A stretch of DNA of 64,000 nt from Enterobacter sp. Cy-643 (GTDB lineage: Bacteria > Pseudomonadota > Gammaproteobacteria > Enterobacterales > Enterobacteriaceae), in NCBI RefSeq assembly GCF_011752815.1, contig NZ_VWWV01000002.1:186001-250000 (forward strand). The letters run 5' to 3'. The translations under genes were made by a program, and so were the position numbers. The notes beneath the pieces were generated by a model. It was given only the letters and a program-made list of their open reading frames with translations, did no database searches and had not been told where the DNA came from. Positions 47,276-55,984 of this stretch are shown in pieces (position 1 is the stretch's first letter; the number at the start of each line of letters is the position of its first letter).

Positions 47276-47926
47276 ATGTATAATGAAGTCCATGCCCTTC
47301 AGGGCCCTACGTTATTGTTAATTACGAAACCCTCTCTTCAGGCTTCCGCTTTATTACAGCATCTACGCGCTTCGTTAGAAATAAACGGGCGGGTTCACAA
47401 CATTCAACGTCCACTGGATGACTTCGCCAGTAATGTTCTGATTTTATTTGATATGGCGGAAACAGACAAAAAGACCATTCTGTTTTGGCAAGAAAAACTC
47501 AGCCGTAAAAACAGTCAGATAAAACTATTGTTGCTCAACACGCCGGAAGAATATCCTTTCAGAGAGATAGAAAACTGGCCGCATATCAACGGCGTATTTT
47601 ATTTTGCGACTGAAGAACCCAAAGTGGTTGAAGGGTTGCGCGGGGTATTGGAAGGAGAATGCTATTTCTCTCAGAAACTTGCCAGCTATCTCATCAGCCA
47701 TTCAGGGAATTATCGTTTTAATAGTACAGAGTCCTCACGCTTAACGCAGCGTGAGAAGGAGATTCTGAACAAGCTGCGCGTAGGTTCCTCCAACGTGGAA
47801 ATCGCCCGCTCGCTATTTATCAGTGAGAACACGGTCAAAACACATCTGTATAACCTGTTCAGGAAGATAGCCGTCAAAAACCGTACCCAGGCGGTATCCT
47901 GGGCCAACGATAATCTTCGGCGATAA
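47276..47926 (+). CDS. csgD: Biofilm master regulator CsgD
   Basis: 216 aa (E. coli 216) LuxR-type activator of csgBAC and, through dgcC, of cellulose. N-terminal receiver-like domain without a phosphorylated aspartate set ([20 protein letters not shown]); C-terminal helix-turn-helix at about 150-210 ([40 protein letters not shown]). Preceded by AGGTGGAG. First gene of csgDEFG. Confidence 0.97.
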   Translation: MYNEVHALQGPTLLLITKPSLQASALLQHLRASLEINGRVHNIQRPLDDFASNVLILFDMAETDKKTILFWQEKLSRKNSQIKLLLLNTPEEYPFREIENWPHINGVFYFATEEPKVVEGLRGVLEGECYFSQKLASYLISHSGNYRFNSTESSRLTQREKEILNKLRVGSSNVEIARSLFISENTVKTHLYNLFRKIAVKNRTQAVSWANDNLRR

Positions 47927-47931
47927 ACACC

Positions 47932-48318
47932 ATGAAACGCTCAGCCATTTTTCTCCTGGCGGCCTGCTGCTACGCGATGAACAGCGTTCAGGCCGAAGAA
48001 GTCGAGATCCCAGGGCTATTGACGGACCACACCGTCACTTCGGTGGGCCACAGTTTCTACCGCGCCTTCAGCGATAAATGGGAAAGCAATTATACCGGCA
48101 ATTTAACCATCAACGAACGGCCAAGCGCCCGATGGGGGAGCTGGATAACCATTACCGCCGGTCAGGACGTTGTTTATCAGGCATTTCTTTTCCCCACAAA
48201 ACGCGACTTCGACAAAAACGTTGAAGTTGCACTGGTCCATACCGATGAGGCGCTTAAACGCAGGCTGATCGATAAGCAATTATTGAGTACCAGCGATTTA
48301 ACCCACGATGAATTCTAG
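47932..48318 (+). CDS. csgE: Curli secretion specificity factor CsgE
   Basis: 128 aa with a signal peptide ([20 protein letters not shown], then [20 protein letters not shown]). CsgE caps the CsgG channel on the periplasmic side and feeds it Csg[21 protein letters not shown] is conserved. It follows csgD by 5 bp. Confidence 0.96.
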   Translation: MKRSAIFLLAACCYAMNSVQAEEVEIPGLLTDHTVTSVGHSFYRAFSDKWESNYTGNLTINERPSARWGSWITITAGQDVVYQAFLFPTKRDFDKNVEVALVHTDEALKRRLIDKQLLSTSDLTHDEF

Positions 48319-48327
48319 GAGACGATG

Positions 48328-48744
48328 ATGCGTATTTATCATGCCGTACTGCCCGTGCTGCTATTTACGCCGCTGGCCTGGGGCGGAAATATGGTGTTCC
48401 AGTTTGTTAATCCCAATTTTGGCGGTAACCCCAATAACGGCGCCTATTTGTTAAATTCAGCCCAGGCGCAAAACTCTTATAAAGATCCCAGCTACAGCAA
48501 CGATCTCGGCATTCAAATGCCCAGCGCGCTGGATAATTTCACCCAGGCGCTGCAATCCCAGGTGCTGGGTGGACTCTTAACCAATATTAATACCGGGAAA
48601 CCGGGACGCATGGTCACCAACGATTTCATCGTTGATATTGCCAATACCGACGGGCAACTTCAGCTCAACGTCACTGACCGAAAAACGGGGAAAACGTCCA
48701 CCATTCAGGTTTCCGGCCTGCAGGCAAACTCCACGAATTTTTAG
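48328..48744 (+). CDS. csgF: Curli assembly protein CsgF
   Basis: 138 aa with a signal peptide ending PLAWGG. The mature N-terminus ([20 protein letters not shown]) is the segment that plugs into CsgG as a second constriction and is nearly identical to E. coli ([15 protein letters not shown]). CsgF links CsgB to the secretion channel. Two ATGs are adjacent; the second (48328) has better spacing to AGGAG. Confidence 0.96.
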   Translation: MRIYHAVLPVLLFTPLAWGGNMVFQFVNPNFGGNPNNGAYLLNSAQAQNSYKDPSYSNDLGIQMPSALDNFTQALQSQVLGGLLTNINTGKPGRMVTNDFIVDIANTDGQLQLNVTDRKTGKTSTIQVSGLQANSTNF

Positions 48745-48782
48745 TGGCTTAAAGTCATAAAACCTCTGCAAGGATCAACATT

Positions 48783-49616
48783 ATGCAGCGCTTACTTCTG
48801 ATTGTGGCAGTGTGCTTATTAAGCGGTTGTTTAACGGCTCCGCCAAAAGAGGCTGCCAGGCCAACGTTATTGCCGCGCGCGCAAAGCTACCTCGACCTCA
48901 CACATTTGCCGGAAGCAAAAGGGAAGCTGTATGTCTCGGTCTATAACATTCAGGACGAAACGGGTCAGTTCAAGCCCTACCCTGCCAGCAACTTTTCTAC
49001 CGCCGTGCCGCAAAGCGCAACGTCCATGCTGGTCACCGCGCTGAAAGATTCTCGCTGGTTCATTCCGCTTGAACGACAGGGACTGCAAAACTTGCTTAAT
49101 GAACGCAAAATTATTCGCGCTGCACAGGAAAACGGCACCGTGGCCGATAATAACCGCGCCCCGCTGCACTCGCTGATGGCGGCCAATGTGATGATAGAAG
49201 GATCGATCATTGGCTACGAAAGCAACGTGAAGTCGGGTGGCGCCGGCGCTCGCTACTTTGGCATTGGGGCAGACACGCAGTATCAGCTTGATCAGATAGC
49301 CGTTAATTTAAGAGTGGTGGACGTCAGCACCGGCGAAGTCCTGTCGTCAGTCAACACCAGTAAAACGATCCTGTCATACGAGGTGCAGGCCGGCGTCTTC
49401 CGGTTTATTGATTATCAGCGCCTGCTGGAGGGTGAAGTGGGCTATACCAGCAACGAGCCGGTGATGCTGTGCCTGATGTCCGCCATTGAAACCGGGGTCA
49501 TCTATCTGGTCAATGACGGGATCGACCGGGGGCTCTGGGATCTGCAGAACCCGGCCGATATTAACAATCCGGTGCTGGTGAAATACAAGCAGCTCTCAAC
49601 GCCGCCCGCCTCCTGA
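48783..49616 (+). CDS. csgG: Curli secretion channel lipoprotein CsgG
   Basis: 277 aa (E. coli 277). Signal peptide and lipobox MQRLLLIVAVCLLSGC; the nonameric outer-membrane channel has the C-loop YDLTHLPEAKGKLYVSVYNI-type region and NFSTAVPQSATSMLVTALKD, which contains the constriction residues (Tyr/Asn/Phe analogues: YPASNF). Complete. Last gene of csgDEFG, 38 bp after csgF. Confidence 0.97.
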   Translation: MQRLLLIVAVCLLSGCLTAPPKEAARPTLLPRAQSYLDLTHLPEAKGKLYVSVYNIQDETGQFKPYPASNFSTAVPQSATSMLVTALKDSRWFIPLERQGLQNLLNERKIIRAAQENGTVADNNRAPLHSLMAANVMIEGSIIGYESNVKSGGAGARYFGIGADTQYQLDQIAVNLRVVDVSTGEVLSSVNTSKTILSYEVQAGVFRFIDYQRLLEGEVGYTSNEPVMLCLMSAIETGVIYLVNDGIDRGLWDLQNPADINNPVLVKYKQLSTPPAS

Positions 49617-49632
49617 GGCCACCTCCGCTGAT

Positions 49633-49662
49633 AAAAAAACCAGCTTTCGCTGGTTTTTTTAT
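49633..49662. terminator. Bidirectional terminator between csgG and ycdZ
   Basis: AAAAACCAGC-TTTC-GCTGGTTTTT: six- to ten-base stem with A and T runs on the two sides, so it serves both converging genes. Confidence 0.9.
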
Positions 49663-50147
49663 TCGCTTAACAATGATCTGGCTTTCGGTTTTGGTTTATC
49701 TCGCCGGGCCGCGAGCCACAGTCCGCTGTTTTTCATGGCAAAGCCAAACACCAGACCTAAAAGCAGTGAAGGCACCACGTTATGCCACTCTCCCTGATTG
49801 GCAAAAGTTGCACAGGCGCCGATAAAAGTGCCGGGGACAAACGACAGCAAAATATGGCGAGCCTGAATACACATCAGGAAGGCCACCACGCCGGTCATGA
49901 TATAGCCGAGGATTTCAGCCTGCGGCGCCAGCGCGCTACCGTGAATAATCACCAGCGCCCACAGCACACCGCTGCAAAGCGTGCACAGGGAAATAAAAAG
50001 CCCCTTCATACCGCCCTGCGGACAGGCAAAATAGGCGGTACAGCCGAGGAAACCGGCCCAGCCCAGCAGGCCGAGACTCACCGCCACCCAGCCCCAAAGG
50101 CCGGACAGAATACCGGTGGTAATTGCTAATGGAATAAGTGTCTTCAT
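49659..50147 (-). CDS. ycdZ: YcdZ family inner-membrane protein (DUF1097)
   Basis: 162 aa (E. coli 163) with about five membrane helices: LAITTGILSGLWGWVAVSLG, FLGCTAYFACPQGGMKGLFI, ILGYIMTGVVAFLMCIQARH. Function unknown. In E. coli ycdZ is a strongly CRP-dependent gene, and a near-perfect CRP palindrome lies about 85 bp upstream here. Confidence 0.94.
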   Translation of the reverse strand: MKTLIPLAITTGILSGLWGWVAVSLGLLGWAGFLGCTAYFACPQGGMKGLFISLCTLCSGVLWALVIIHGSALAPQAEILGYIMTGVVAFLMCIQARHILLSFVPGTFIGACATFANQGEWHNVVPSLLLGLVFGFAMKNSGLWLAARRDKPKPKARSLLSE

Positions 50148-50230
50148 GGCGCCGTATCATAGCAGAGGCCGAGTCCCCCACTACGATCTGGCGCACATTT
50201 TTTGTAAATCAGAAATCAACGTTGCATTTT

Positions 50231-50252
50231 AATTGTGATTAACATCACAATT
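50231..50252. promoter_or_regulatory. CRP site before ycdZ
   Basis: AATTGTGATTAACATCACAATT is a 22-bp inverted repeat with perfect TGTGA-N6-TCACA arms, equal to the CRP consensus. It overlaps the last two bases of ycdY and lies about 84 bp before the ycdZ start, a normal distance for a class I or II CRP promoter. Confidence 0.88.
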
Positions 50253-50805
50253 ATTCATCCTCTGATTCCTGCAGCTCATCGCGCATGGCCTGCAGCGCCT
50301 CACGGCTGATCGCCGCCAGCGTGCGGTAGAAAGGCGTTGTGGCATGGGCTTCAACCTTGCCAAGGAAAGTCCCGCACCACGGCATCAGGTATTCATCGAA
50401 AAGCGTCACCTGCGCTTCAAACTCATCTTCCTGGGACTGGTCCTCAAGCCAGGAAGCCGCCAGTAATAGCGTCCCAAAATGATCGGCCGGCGACTCGCCC
50501 AGCGGCATGCCACGCTGCTTCAGAAACTGACGCACTTCGCCTTCGTCGCTCCCCGCTTCCCAGGCGGAGCGGAATGGCGGCACGCTGCACTTTTCCCCAA
50601 CAAACAGAGCATTAAAGTCGGCCGCCAGCAGCTGCGGATCGCAGCTGTTTTGCAGTCGGCCCAACAGTTCATCCTGCTCCAGTGGCCAGCTTGCCGCCAG
50701 CTTCCCTTCACGGATCAGCGTAAAAAGAGGTACCAGCAGGGGATCCTGCGGCTGGCGATAAAAAAGCGATCCGAGTACGCGGCAAATAATTGAAAATTCA
50801 TTCAT
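50251..50805 (-). CDS. ycdY: TorD/DmsD family chaperone YcdY
   Basis: 184 aa, helical. MNEFSIICRVLGSLFYRQPQ and LFVGEKCSVPPFRSAWEAGS are the conserved stretches of the redox-enzyme maturation protein family. In E. coli YcdY is reported to help load zinc into YcdX, and it supports swarming. It lies 28 bp after ycdX in the same orientation. Confidence 0.94.
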   Translation of the reverse strand: MNEFSIICRVLGSLFYRQPQDPLLVPLFTLIREGKLAASWPLEQDELLGRLQNSCDPQLLAADFNALFVGEKCSVPPFRSAWEAGSDEGEVRQFLKQRGMPLGESPADHFGTLLLAASWLEDQSQEDEFEAQVTLFDEYLMPWCGTFLGKVEAHATTPFYRTLAAISREALQAMRDELQESEDE

Positions 50806-50833
50806 GACTGGCTCTATCCATTACGGGTGTTAA

Positions 50834-51571
50834 TTACAGTGTGGCAAATTCAGCAATCGGCGCCATTCCGCGAGCTTCAAGGAAGCCCAGCAGGCGCTGC
50901 GGAGAAACGTTAAGGATCCGCGCTTCCGGGAAATTGATTTCATCGAGGATTTTACGACATTCGGTAAAGTCCCCCAGCGTAAAAGCGGTATGGGAGTCAG
51001 ACCCTAAGGCCAGCCAGCCACCGGCATCGCGCACGGCTTCGGCAATAGCGCGGCAGTTTGGGCCGCTGCCAATGCGCGAATGGGTAAACGAAGAGTTATT
51101 CAGCTCCAGCGCGACGTTATACTTCGCCGCCGCAGCTGCCACCGCCGGGATATCAATTTCAAACTTAGGGTTCCCCGGGTGGCTGATGATGTGCACGTCG
51201 CCGTTTGCCATCGTCGCGATCATCGCTTCGGTGTGGGTGGCTTTATCTTTTGGTGGGAACACAGGCTCATGGAAGCCCGCGATAATCAAATCCAGCGCGT
51301 CCAGCATCGGACCCGTGCAGTCGATTTCCCCGGCGGTGTTTTTAATGTTCGACTCAATACCGCGCAAAATGCCGACGCCATCAACGAGCCGCGGCCAGAT
51401 ACGCATATTCACAAAGTGCCAGTAATGCGGCGCATCCGCCATATCCGGCCCGTGGTCGGTAATCGCGAACAGCTTGATACCTTTGGCTTTCGCAACGGCA
51501 ATATAATCGTGGAGGGTACTGTAGGCGTGGGTGCTGGCAACGGTATGCATATGCAGGTCAACGGGATACAT
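50834..51571 (-). CDS. ycdX: PHP-domain phosphatase YcdX
   Basis: 245 aa (E. coli 245). Trinuclear-zinc PHP fold: [20 protein letters not shown] (two His), [24 protein letters not shown] and [13 protein letters not shown] carry the metal ligands. Acts on phosphomonoesters in vitro; needed for swarming in E. coli. Complete and paired with ycdY. Confidence 0.96.
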   Translation of the reverse strand: MYPVDLHMHTVASTHAYSTLHDYIAVAKAKGIKLFAITDHGPDMADAPHYWHFVNMRIWPRLVDGVGILRGIESNIKNTAGEIDCTGPMLDALDLIIAGFHEPVFPPKDKATHTEAMIATMANGDVHIISHPGNPKFEIDIPAVAAAAAKYNVALELNNSSFTHSRIGSGPNCRAIAEAVRDAGGWLALGSDSHTAFTLGDFTECRKILDEINFPEARILNVSPQRLLGFLEARGMAPIAEFATL

Positions 51572-51674
51572 GGCTTTCTCCTTTTCTATTTTGATTTAAG
51601 GATACCAGCAATCCATGACAATTTTTAGCCTGCTTCTGGAACGTTATCAGCCCGACCAAAGCCGGGCGTCAGGT

Positions 51675-52616
51675 TTAATAACCGTGCTGCAGTGACACTT
51701 CGCCGGAGACGGCTTCACCGTTCTCAAGCTGAGTAATCGTTTTTGCAATATAGGCAATCGCCTCGTCAGGGCGAGTTACCGCTGCAACATGCGGCGTGAT
51801 CGCCACGCGAGGATGCGCCCATAGCGGATTATTTTCCGGCAGCGGCTCTTTAGAGAAGACATCCAGCATTGCACCTTTGAGTTGCCCGGCATCCAGCGCC
51901 GCGAGCAGATCGGCCTCAACCAGGTGAACGCCGCGCGCAAGATTTATCACGTAGGCATCTTTAGCCAGCTGGCCCAGCAGCTCACGATTGATAATACCGA
52001 CAGTCTGCGGCGTATTCGGCAGCAAGTTGATCAACACGCGGGTGCGGCTTAAGAAAGCTGGCAGCGCTTCACCACCGGCAAAACTCTCTACGCCTGGGAA
52101 ATCTTTCTGACTGCGGCTCCAGCAGCGAACCGGGAAGCCCCAGGCCACAAGACTTTCCGCGACTTTACCGCCGAGCACGCCAGCGCCAAGGATCCCGATG
52201 GTGAAATCCTCACGACGATAATCGTCCAGCGGCTGCCATTGCCCCTGCTGTTTTTGTCTTTGGTAATCGTCAAAACGACGGAACCAGTGCAGCACCTGAC
52301 TGACCGCGTACTCCTGCATCTGCAGCCCCATGCCTGTATCTTCAAGACGAAACAGCGGCACGCCGTCAGGCAGCATGTCAGGATGCGCCTGAAGTTTACT
52401 GAGAATAGCGTCTACGCCCGCCCCCAGTGCAAATACGCCTTTTAGCCCTTTACGGCCGCTCAGCATTTCCACCGGAGGATGCCAGACAAGGGCGTAATCG
52501 GCGGGCTGTTGGTCCCCTTGCTTCCACTGGCGAACGCGGGCACCGGGCAAAACCTGCTGAAGGTGATTCAGCCAGTACTCGGTATCAAAAGTGGGGTGAT
52601 GAAAAATAATGTCCAT
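51675..52616 (-). CDS. ghrA: Glyoxylate/hydroxypyruvate reductase A
   Basis: NADPH-dependent reductase of glyoxylate and hydroxypyruvate, 313 aa (E. coli 312). D-isomer 2-hydroxyacid dehydrogenase fold: [20 protein letters not shown] (NADP-binding Rossmann motif, about 139-158), the catalytic arginine in [11 protein letters not shown] (about 227) and histidine in [10 protein letters not shown] (about 275). The start [10 protein letters not shown] aligns with E. coli; 16 upstream codons are rejected. A GGAGGCAG site precedes it. Confidence 0.96.
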   Translation of the reverse strand: MDIIFHHPTFDTEYWLNHLQQVLPGARVRQWKQGDQQPADYALVWHPPVEMLSGRKGLKGVFALGAGVDAILSKLQAHPDMLPDGVPLFRLEDTGMGLQMQEYAVSQVLHWFRRFDDYQRQKQQGQWQPLDDYRREDFTIGILGAGVLGGKVAESLVAWGFPVRCWSRSQKDFPGVESFAGGEALPAFLSRTRVLINLLPNTPQTVGIINRELLGQLAKDAYVINLARGVHLVEADLLAALDAGQLKGAMLDVFSKEPLPENNPLWAHPRVAITPHVAAVTRPDEAIAYIAKTITQLENGEAVSGEVSLQHGY

Positions 52617-52756
52617 ACTGCCTCCTTTTTTTCTTAGGCTTGCGCGAATCGCCTCGCCATGCAAGTCCCAAAGTAATAAAAAGCAGCATCTTGTGGTGGT
52701 TTAAGAATCAAGTTGGATGAAGTTTGGCTAAACGCACCAAAAACATGAAATTAGCA

Positions 52757-52785
52757 TTGACGGCGAAGCCTATTTTCCCTAAATT
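52757..52785 (+). promoter_or_regulatory. Stable-RNA promoter of the first tRNA-Ser gene
   Basis: TTGACG, 17 bp, TAAATT, followed by the GC-rich discriminator AGCGCCCG typical of promoters under stringent control. It lies 35 bp before the tRNA. Confidence 0.8.
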
Positions 52786-52819
52786 AGCGCCCGTTCCAGC
52801 AGCGCTGGAGCGACAATAT

Positions 52820-52907
52820 GGTGAGGTGTCCGAGTGGCTGAAGGAGCACGCCTGGAAAGTGTGTATACGGCAACGTATCGAGGGTTCGAATCCCTCCCTC
52901 ACCGCCA
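52820..52907 (+). tRNA. serX: tRNA-Ser (anticodon GGA), first copy
   Basis: 88 nt including the encoded CCA. Acceptor GGTGAGG pairs with CCTCACC; the anticodon loop CTGGAAA has GGA; the long class II variable arm is GTGTATACGGCAACGTATC; the T loop is GGTTCGAATCC. Nearly identical to E. coli serX/serW and in the serX position next to ghrA. Confidence 0.98.
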
Positions 52908-53344
52908 TATTTAAAGAAGAGCTCGCATGCAAATGCGGGCTTTTTTTTCGTATATTGCACTACGAGGGACGGGTGAGAACCCTCGACCGGGTTCGCCAAA
53001 ACGGCAGGATGGCCGTTTTGCATTGCCTCCGGCAACCCGCAGGGCGAGCGCCACGGACGGCGCGAGTGACATCCCTCCCTCACCGCCATATTTAAAGAAG
53101 AGCTCGCATGCAAATGCGGGCTTTTTTTTCGTATATTGCACCACGAGGGACGGATGAGAACCCTCGACCGGGTTCGACAGCCTGCTTCTGCAGGTTGGAC
53201 AGCGGCATCACTTGTGATAACGCTGCCCCGAAGGGGTGAGCTTGCGAATCACTAAACGGCAGGACAGCCGTTTTGCATTGCCCCCGGCAACCCGCAGGGC
53301 GAGCGCCACGGACGGCGCGAGTGACATCCCTCCCTCACCGCCAT
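52908..53344 (+). repeat. rtT-like tandem repeats with copies of the tRNA 3' end
   Basis: After the tRNA come two tandem units, each ending with ATCCCTCCCTCACCGCCA, a copy of the last 18 nt of the tRNA (53071-53088 and 53326-53343). Units share the stems AACCCTCGACCGGGTT, AAACGGC-AGGA-GCCGTTTT, and GGCGAGCGCCACGGACGGCG. The second unit is longer (insert 53178-53258, with its own hairpins). This is the architecture of the rtT repeats behind E. coli tyrT, where each unit also begins or ends with the tRNA 3' end. No protein is expected here: the short open frames in this region are products of the repeat. Confidence 0.85.
52921..52950 (+). terminator. Terminator of the first tRNA-Ser gene
   Basis: GCTCGCAT-GCAA-ATGCGGGC followed by eight T, 13 bp after the CCA end. 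The same sequence occurs again at 53101-53130. Confidence 0.88.
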
Positions 53345-53352
53345 ACTCTGGG

Positions 53353-53382
53353 AAGAAGCCTGAATTCCCTTTCAGGCTTTTG
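53353..53382 (+). terminator. Final terminator of the first tRNA-Ser transcript
   Basis: AAGCCTGAA-TTCCCT-TTCAGGCTT followed by TTG, 9 bp after the last tRNA-end copy. It may end the long precursor that covers the repeats. Confidence 0.7.
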
Positions 53383-53446
53383 ATCAACGGGAAACTATTC
53401 AGGTCGGTGATTTACTTCGACCAACGAACGACAGCTGACGGACAAA

Positions 53447-54820
53447 TCAGAACAAAATCGCGTTAGCCACCAGCATGGCCACTATCCCGCCCAGCGCCGG
53501 AATAAGGGTTCTACGGACAATGGCAAAAGGCGAACACTCCCCGGCTTTGCTGACCGCAATTATAATTCCAGCCACCGGGGATATAGAGCGTCCCATTCCC
53601 GCCATCAGCTGCATCGGGAGGATCATACTCACCGCGCTTTCACCAAACTTCGTGGCAATCGACGGCGCAAGTCCGGAGAAGGAGAAAAAGGCCGCCACGC
53701 CGGAGCCGGTAAGCACGGCGGTCACCCCCACCAGCACGGTCATGACTAGTGTCATACTGGCAAAACCAAAGCCGGCGTTTTGTACAGTCTCCAGCAGATA
53801 GTCAATCGCGCCAATTTTTTGCATCCCCTGGGCGTAAATGTCAGCGCACACCAGCAGTGAAACAATGCTGGTAAACATGCTCCCCATACCTTTGAAAAAG
53901 CTCTGTACCCCTTTGCAGCAGCCGCGAAAATCTCGGGTCATCACCAGTTCACAGGCAAAAGCCAGCAGCGTGCCGACAATCATCGCCGTGACGACATCGA
54001 TCTTAATAGACGCAATCGCCAGGGGGCTGAAGAGCAGCACCAGCAAAACCGGGAAGACGGGCAAAATGGCATAAAACGTTGGCGCCCGACGCTCATCGTC
54101 GGCTGGCAACGGCTGCGAAGACACCTGCAGTTCGGCGCAGTGTCCCTCTTTACGATCGTAATATTTTGCCGTGAAATAAATAAGGACAGCCACCACCAGC
54201 ATAACCACAACGGCCACCGGCATCTGGTAATGGGCAAAATAAACGGCAGTCTCCATGCCCGCATGCTTAGCGGCAAGGTTAGCCGTGCCTACCGCAGGCC
54301 CCAGATCCATAAAAGCGCACAGGCCGATCATGGCGGCGGCGGCCGCTTTGCTCACGCCCAGGCGAACCAGAACGGGGAAAAAGGTCACCAGCAACAGCAT
54401 CGCCAGCCCGGCTGCGCTGGAAATAGCCACATGCAGCAGCTGGGCGCAAATATAGCCCAACGCCAGAATCACATAAGGCGCTTTAATCACCTTCAGCGGG
54501 CGGATGCAGACATTCACCATCGCATTAGAGGCTTTGATATGATCCATATAGCTGGCAAAGCCGCCCGCAGCCATGATGATAAGCCCGATACCCGCCACCT
54601 GAGTCGCGAGTGACTCTTTGGCAAAAGCAAAAATATCGAGCCAGACGGAACCGGTTGATTTGGCCTTTGCGTAGAGAATGCTATTTTCGGGGTAAAACAC
54701 CGCGGTAATCGTCAGCAACGCCAGCCCGGCAAGCAAAAGCACCGTCTGCGGCTGAACATTTTTGATGATTAACCATGCGGCAATAAGGGTAATCACAATA
54801 GCGATTATAAAAGCGATCAT
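53447..54820 (-). CDS. DcuC-family C4-dicarboxylate transporter
   Basis: 457 aa, about 12 membrane helices, close to DcuC in length (E. coli 461) and pattern: QPQTVLLLAGLALLTITAVF, AGGFASYMDHIKASNAMVNV, PLKVIKAPYVILALGYICAQ and RSISPVAGIIIAVSKAGECSP. DcuC exports succinate and exchanges fumarate in anaerobic E. coli. The link to a fumarase/aspartase-type lyase suggests transport of fumarate, succinate or a related dicarboxylate adduct. The gene reads away from the RpiR regulator across a 250-bp shared promoter region. Substrate is inferred from family only. Confidence 0.88.
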   Translation of the reverse strand: MIAFIIAIVITLIAAWLIIKNVQPQTVLLLAGLALLTITAVFYPENSILYAKAKSTGSVWLDIFAFAKESLATQVAGIGLIIMAAGGFASYMDHIKASNAMVNVCIRPLKVIKAPYVILALGYICAQLLHVAISSAAGLAMLLLVTFFPVLVRLGVSKAAAAAMIGLCAFMDLGPAVGTANLAAKHAGMETAVYFAHYQMPVAVVVMLVVAVLIYFTAKYYDRKEGHCAELQVSSQPLPADDERRAPTFYAILPVFPVLLVLLFSPLAIASIKIDVVTAMIVGTLLAFACELVMTRDFRGCCKGVQSFFKGMGSMFTSIVSLLVCADIYAQGMQKIGAIDYLLETVQNAGFGFASMTLVMTVLVGVTAVLTGSGVAAFFSFSGLAPSIATKFGESAVSMILPMQLMAGMGRSISPVAGIIIAVSKAGECSPFAIVRRTLIPALGGIVAMLVANAILF

Positions 54821-55070
54821 CGAGGATATCCTTTAATGGACCAGGCTGGATGCGGCAGAGGTTTCATTTTGGTTTTAAGCTCTGCCGAGGAGGACCTCAG
54901 GGTAAATTTCGCCGCACAAGCAAAACATGAGAAAATTGTTTTCCCAGGGCAAATTGTGCGCACGATCCCATAACGCCAACAGACCGCCATCCCTGCATTA
55001 TTGTCGTTCACCTTCCCTCGCCGGCTGTGAGATATTTACCGCGAAATCCCTATCCGTTAAGAGCCTCAAT
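54821..55070. promoter_or_regulatory. Shared promoter region of the DcuC-type and RpiR genes
   Basis: 250 bp between divergent genes. It holds the candidate RpiR operator at 54927-54945. An in-frame extension of the regulator's ORF to 54927 exists but is AT-poor, of low complexity and lacks a ribosome-binding site. Confidence 0.6.
54927..54945. promoter_or_regulatory. Candidate RpiR-protein operator, copy 1
   Basis: ATGAGAAAATTGTTTTCCC. Contains the inverted repeat GAAAA-TTG-TTTTC. A 19-bp match with three differences (ATGAGAAAAATCATTTCCC) occurs at 57657-57675 in the other divergent promoter region of the same cassette. No similar sequence was seen elsewhere in the window. Confidence 0.5.
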
Positions 55071-55955
55071 ATGAAAGGAAAAGTATCCTTAACCCTGAAA
55101 GAATATAAAGAGAGTACCGCTATTTTGTCCGCTCTGACTGAGTCGGAACGCCGCCTTGATAATTATCTTCAGGAACATTTTAATGAAATTCCCTATCACG
55201 GCATTGTCGATGTGTCCGGCAATGCGGCAGTGAGCAAAGCGACGATTGGGCGGTTTTTAAATAAGATGGGCTTTACCGGTTATGCGGCCTTCAGGCGCGT
55301 GGTTGAAGCGACATTGTCTGAGCAAAAAATGATCTCACCTTACACGCTGGCGACTCGCCCACAAACGCGTCCCCGCCGCGCGACCGAAGAGATTGTGGCG
55401 GAGTTTAATCACAACGTTTCGCACCTTTTTGAGCACTTCAAAGGCAATGTCGATCTTAAAAGTCTGGATCAGTTTATTGATATCATCCTCGATAATGAGC
55501 GTAAATTATTTGTCGTCGGTCCGTCATCCTCGCACGCCATGGCCACACATTTTGTTACCCTCGTGCAATATTTCCGCGACCGCGTGACGTTACTCAACCT
55601 GAATGCCGGGGAAGTCCCCAAAGCGCTAATGAACCTGGGCGAAAACGATGTGTTGATTGTTTTTTCATACTACCGCTTCAATAATATGGCTTTGCGTATT
55701 GCCGAACTTTTCCGTGATAAAAAGGCCACGGTGGTGCTGATCACCAACTCGGGTTCAAATCCCTATGGAAAGTTCTGCAACCTGCAATTTGTGCTGCCCA
55801 GCGATACGCATTCGGTATTCAAAAGCCGCATCATCGGCTTTTTCTTTATTGAGCTCTCTCTTCATCTCGCCTATGAAAAAAGCGAAGGTGAGGGAAACTT
55901 CGAACAGCTGGAAGCGCTTTTTACCTTCTTTGATACATTCTCATCCGGGACCTGA
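55071..55955 (+). CDS. RpiR-family transcriptional regulator
   Basis: 294 aa from ATG 55071 (preceded by AAGAG). N-terminal helix-turn-helix of the RpiR/MurR type at about 1-80 (NAAVSKATIGRFLNKMGFTG, YAAFRR), then an SIS sugar-phosphate-type ligand domain at about 115-265 (KLFVVGPSSSHAMATHFVTL and NDVLIVFSYYRFNN). RpiR proteins usually sense a phosphosugar, but SIS domains with other ligands exist, and the neighbours here are dicarboxylate-type genes. It probably controls the cassette, through the shared motif. Confidence 0.88.
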   Translation: MKGKVSLTLKEYKESTAILSALTESERRLDNYLQEHFNEIPYHGIVDVSGNAAVSKATIGRFLNKMGFTGYAAFRRVVEATLSEQKMISPYTLATRPQTRPRRATEEIVAEFNHNVSHLFEHFKGNVDLKSLDQFIDIILDNERKLFVVGPSSSHAMATHFVTLVQYFRDRVTLLNLNAGEVPKALMNLGENDVLIVFSYYRFNNMALRIAELFRDKKATVVLITNSGSNPYGKFCNLQFVLPSDTHSVFKSRIIGFFFIELSLHLAYEKSEGEGNFEQLEALFTFFDTFSSGT

Positions 55956-55984
55956 CGTCCCGAATGAGAAGTACAGGCGTCACT

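Larger units (their letters stand above)
52813..53140 (+). repeat. 328-bp direct repeat, left copy (contains tRNA-Ser)
   Basis: Collinear with 59893-60220, without any gap and with only four mismatches (all in the last third). It covers the tRNA, its terminator, one rtT-like unit with a second copy of the tRNA 3' end, and a second terminator. The sequences outside the repeat, including both promoters, are unrelated. Confidence 0.97.

Noticed and set aside
53071-53088. tRNA 3'-end copies considered as attachment sites of an integrative element
   Set aside because: No integrase is present, the copies are spaced as rtT-like units with terminators, and one pair lies inside a 328-bp repeat that includes the whole tRNA. 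An old integration cannot be excluded, but the repeat-unit reading explains more.
52724-53157. Several open frames of 60-120 codons over the tRNA-Ser repeats (also at 59876-60230)
   Set aside because: They read through the tRNA and structured rtT-like repeats on both strands and recur because the DNA is repeated. No ribosome-binding sites or protein features.
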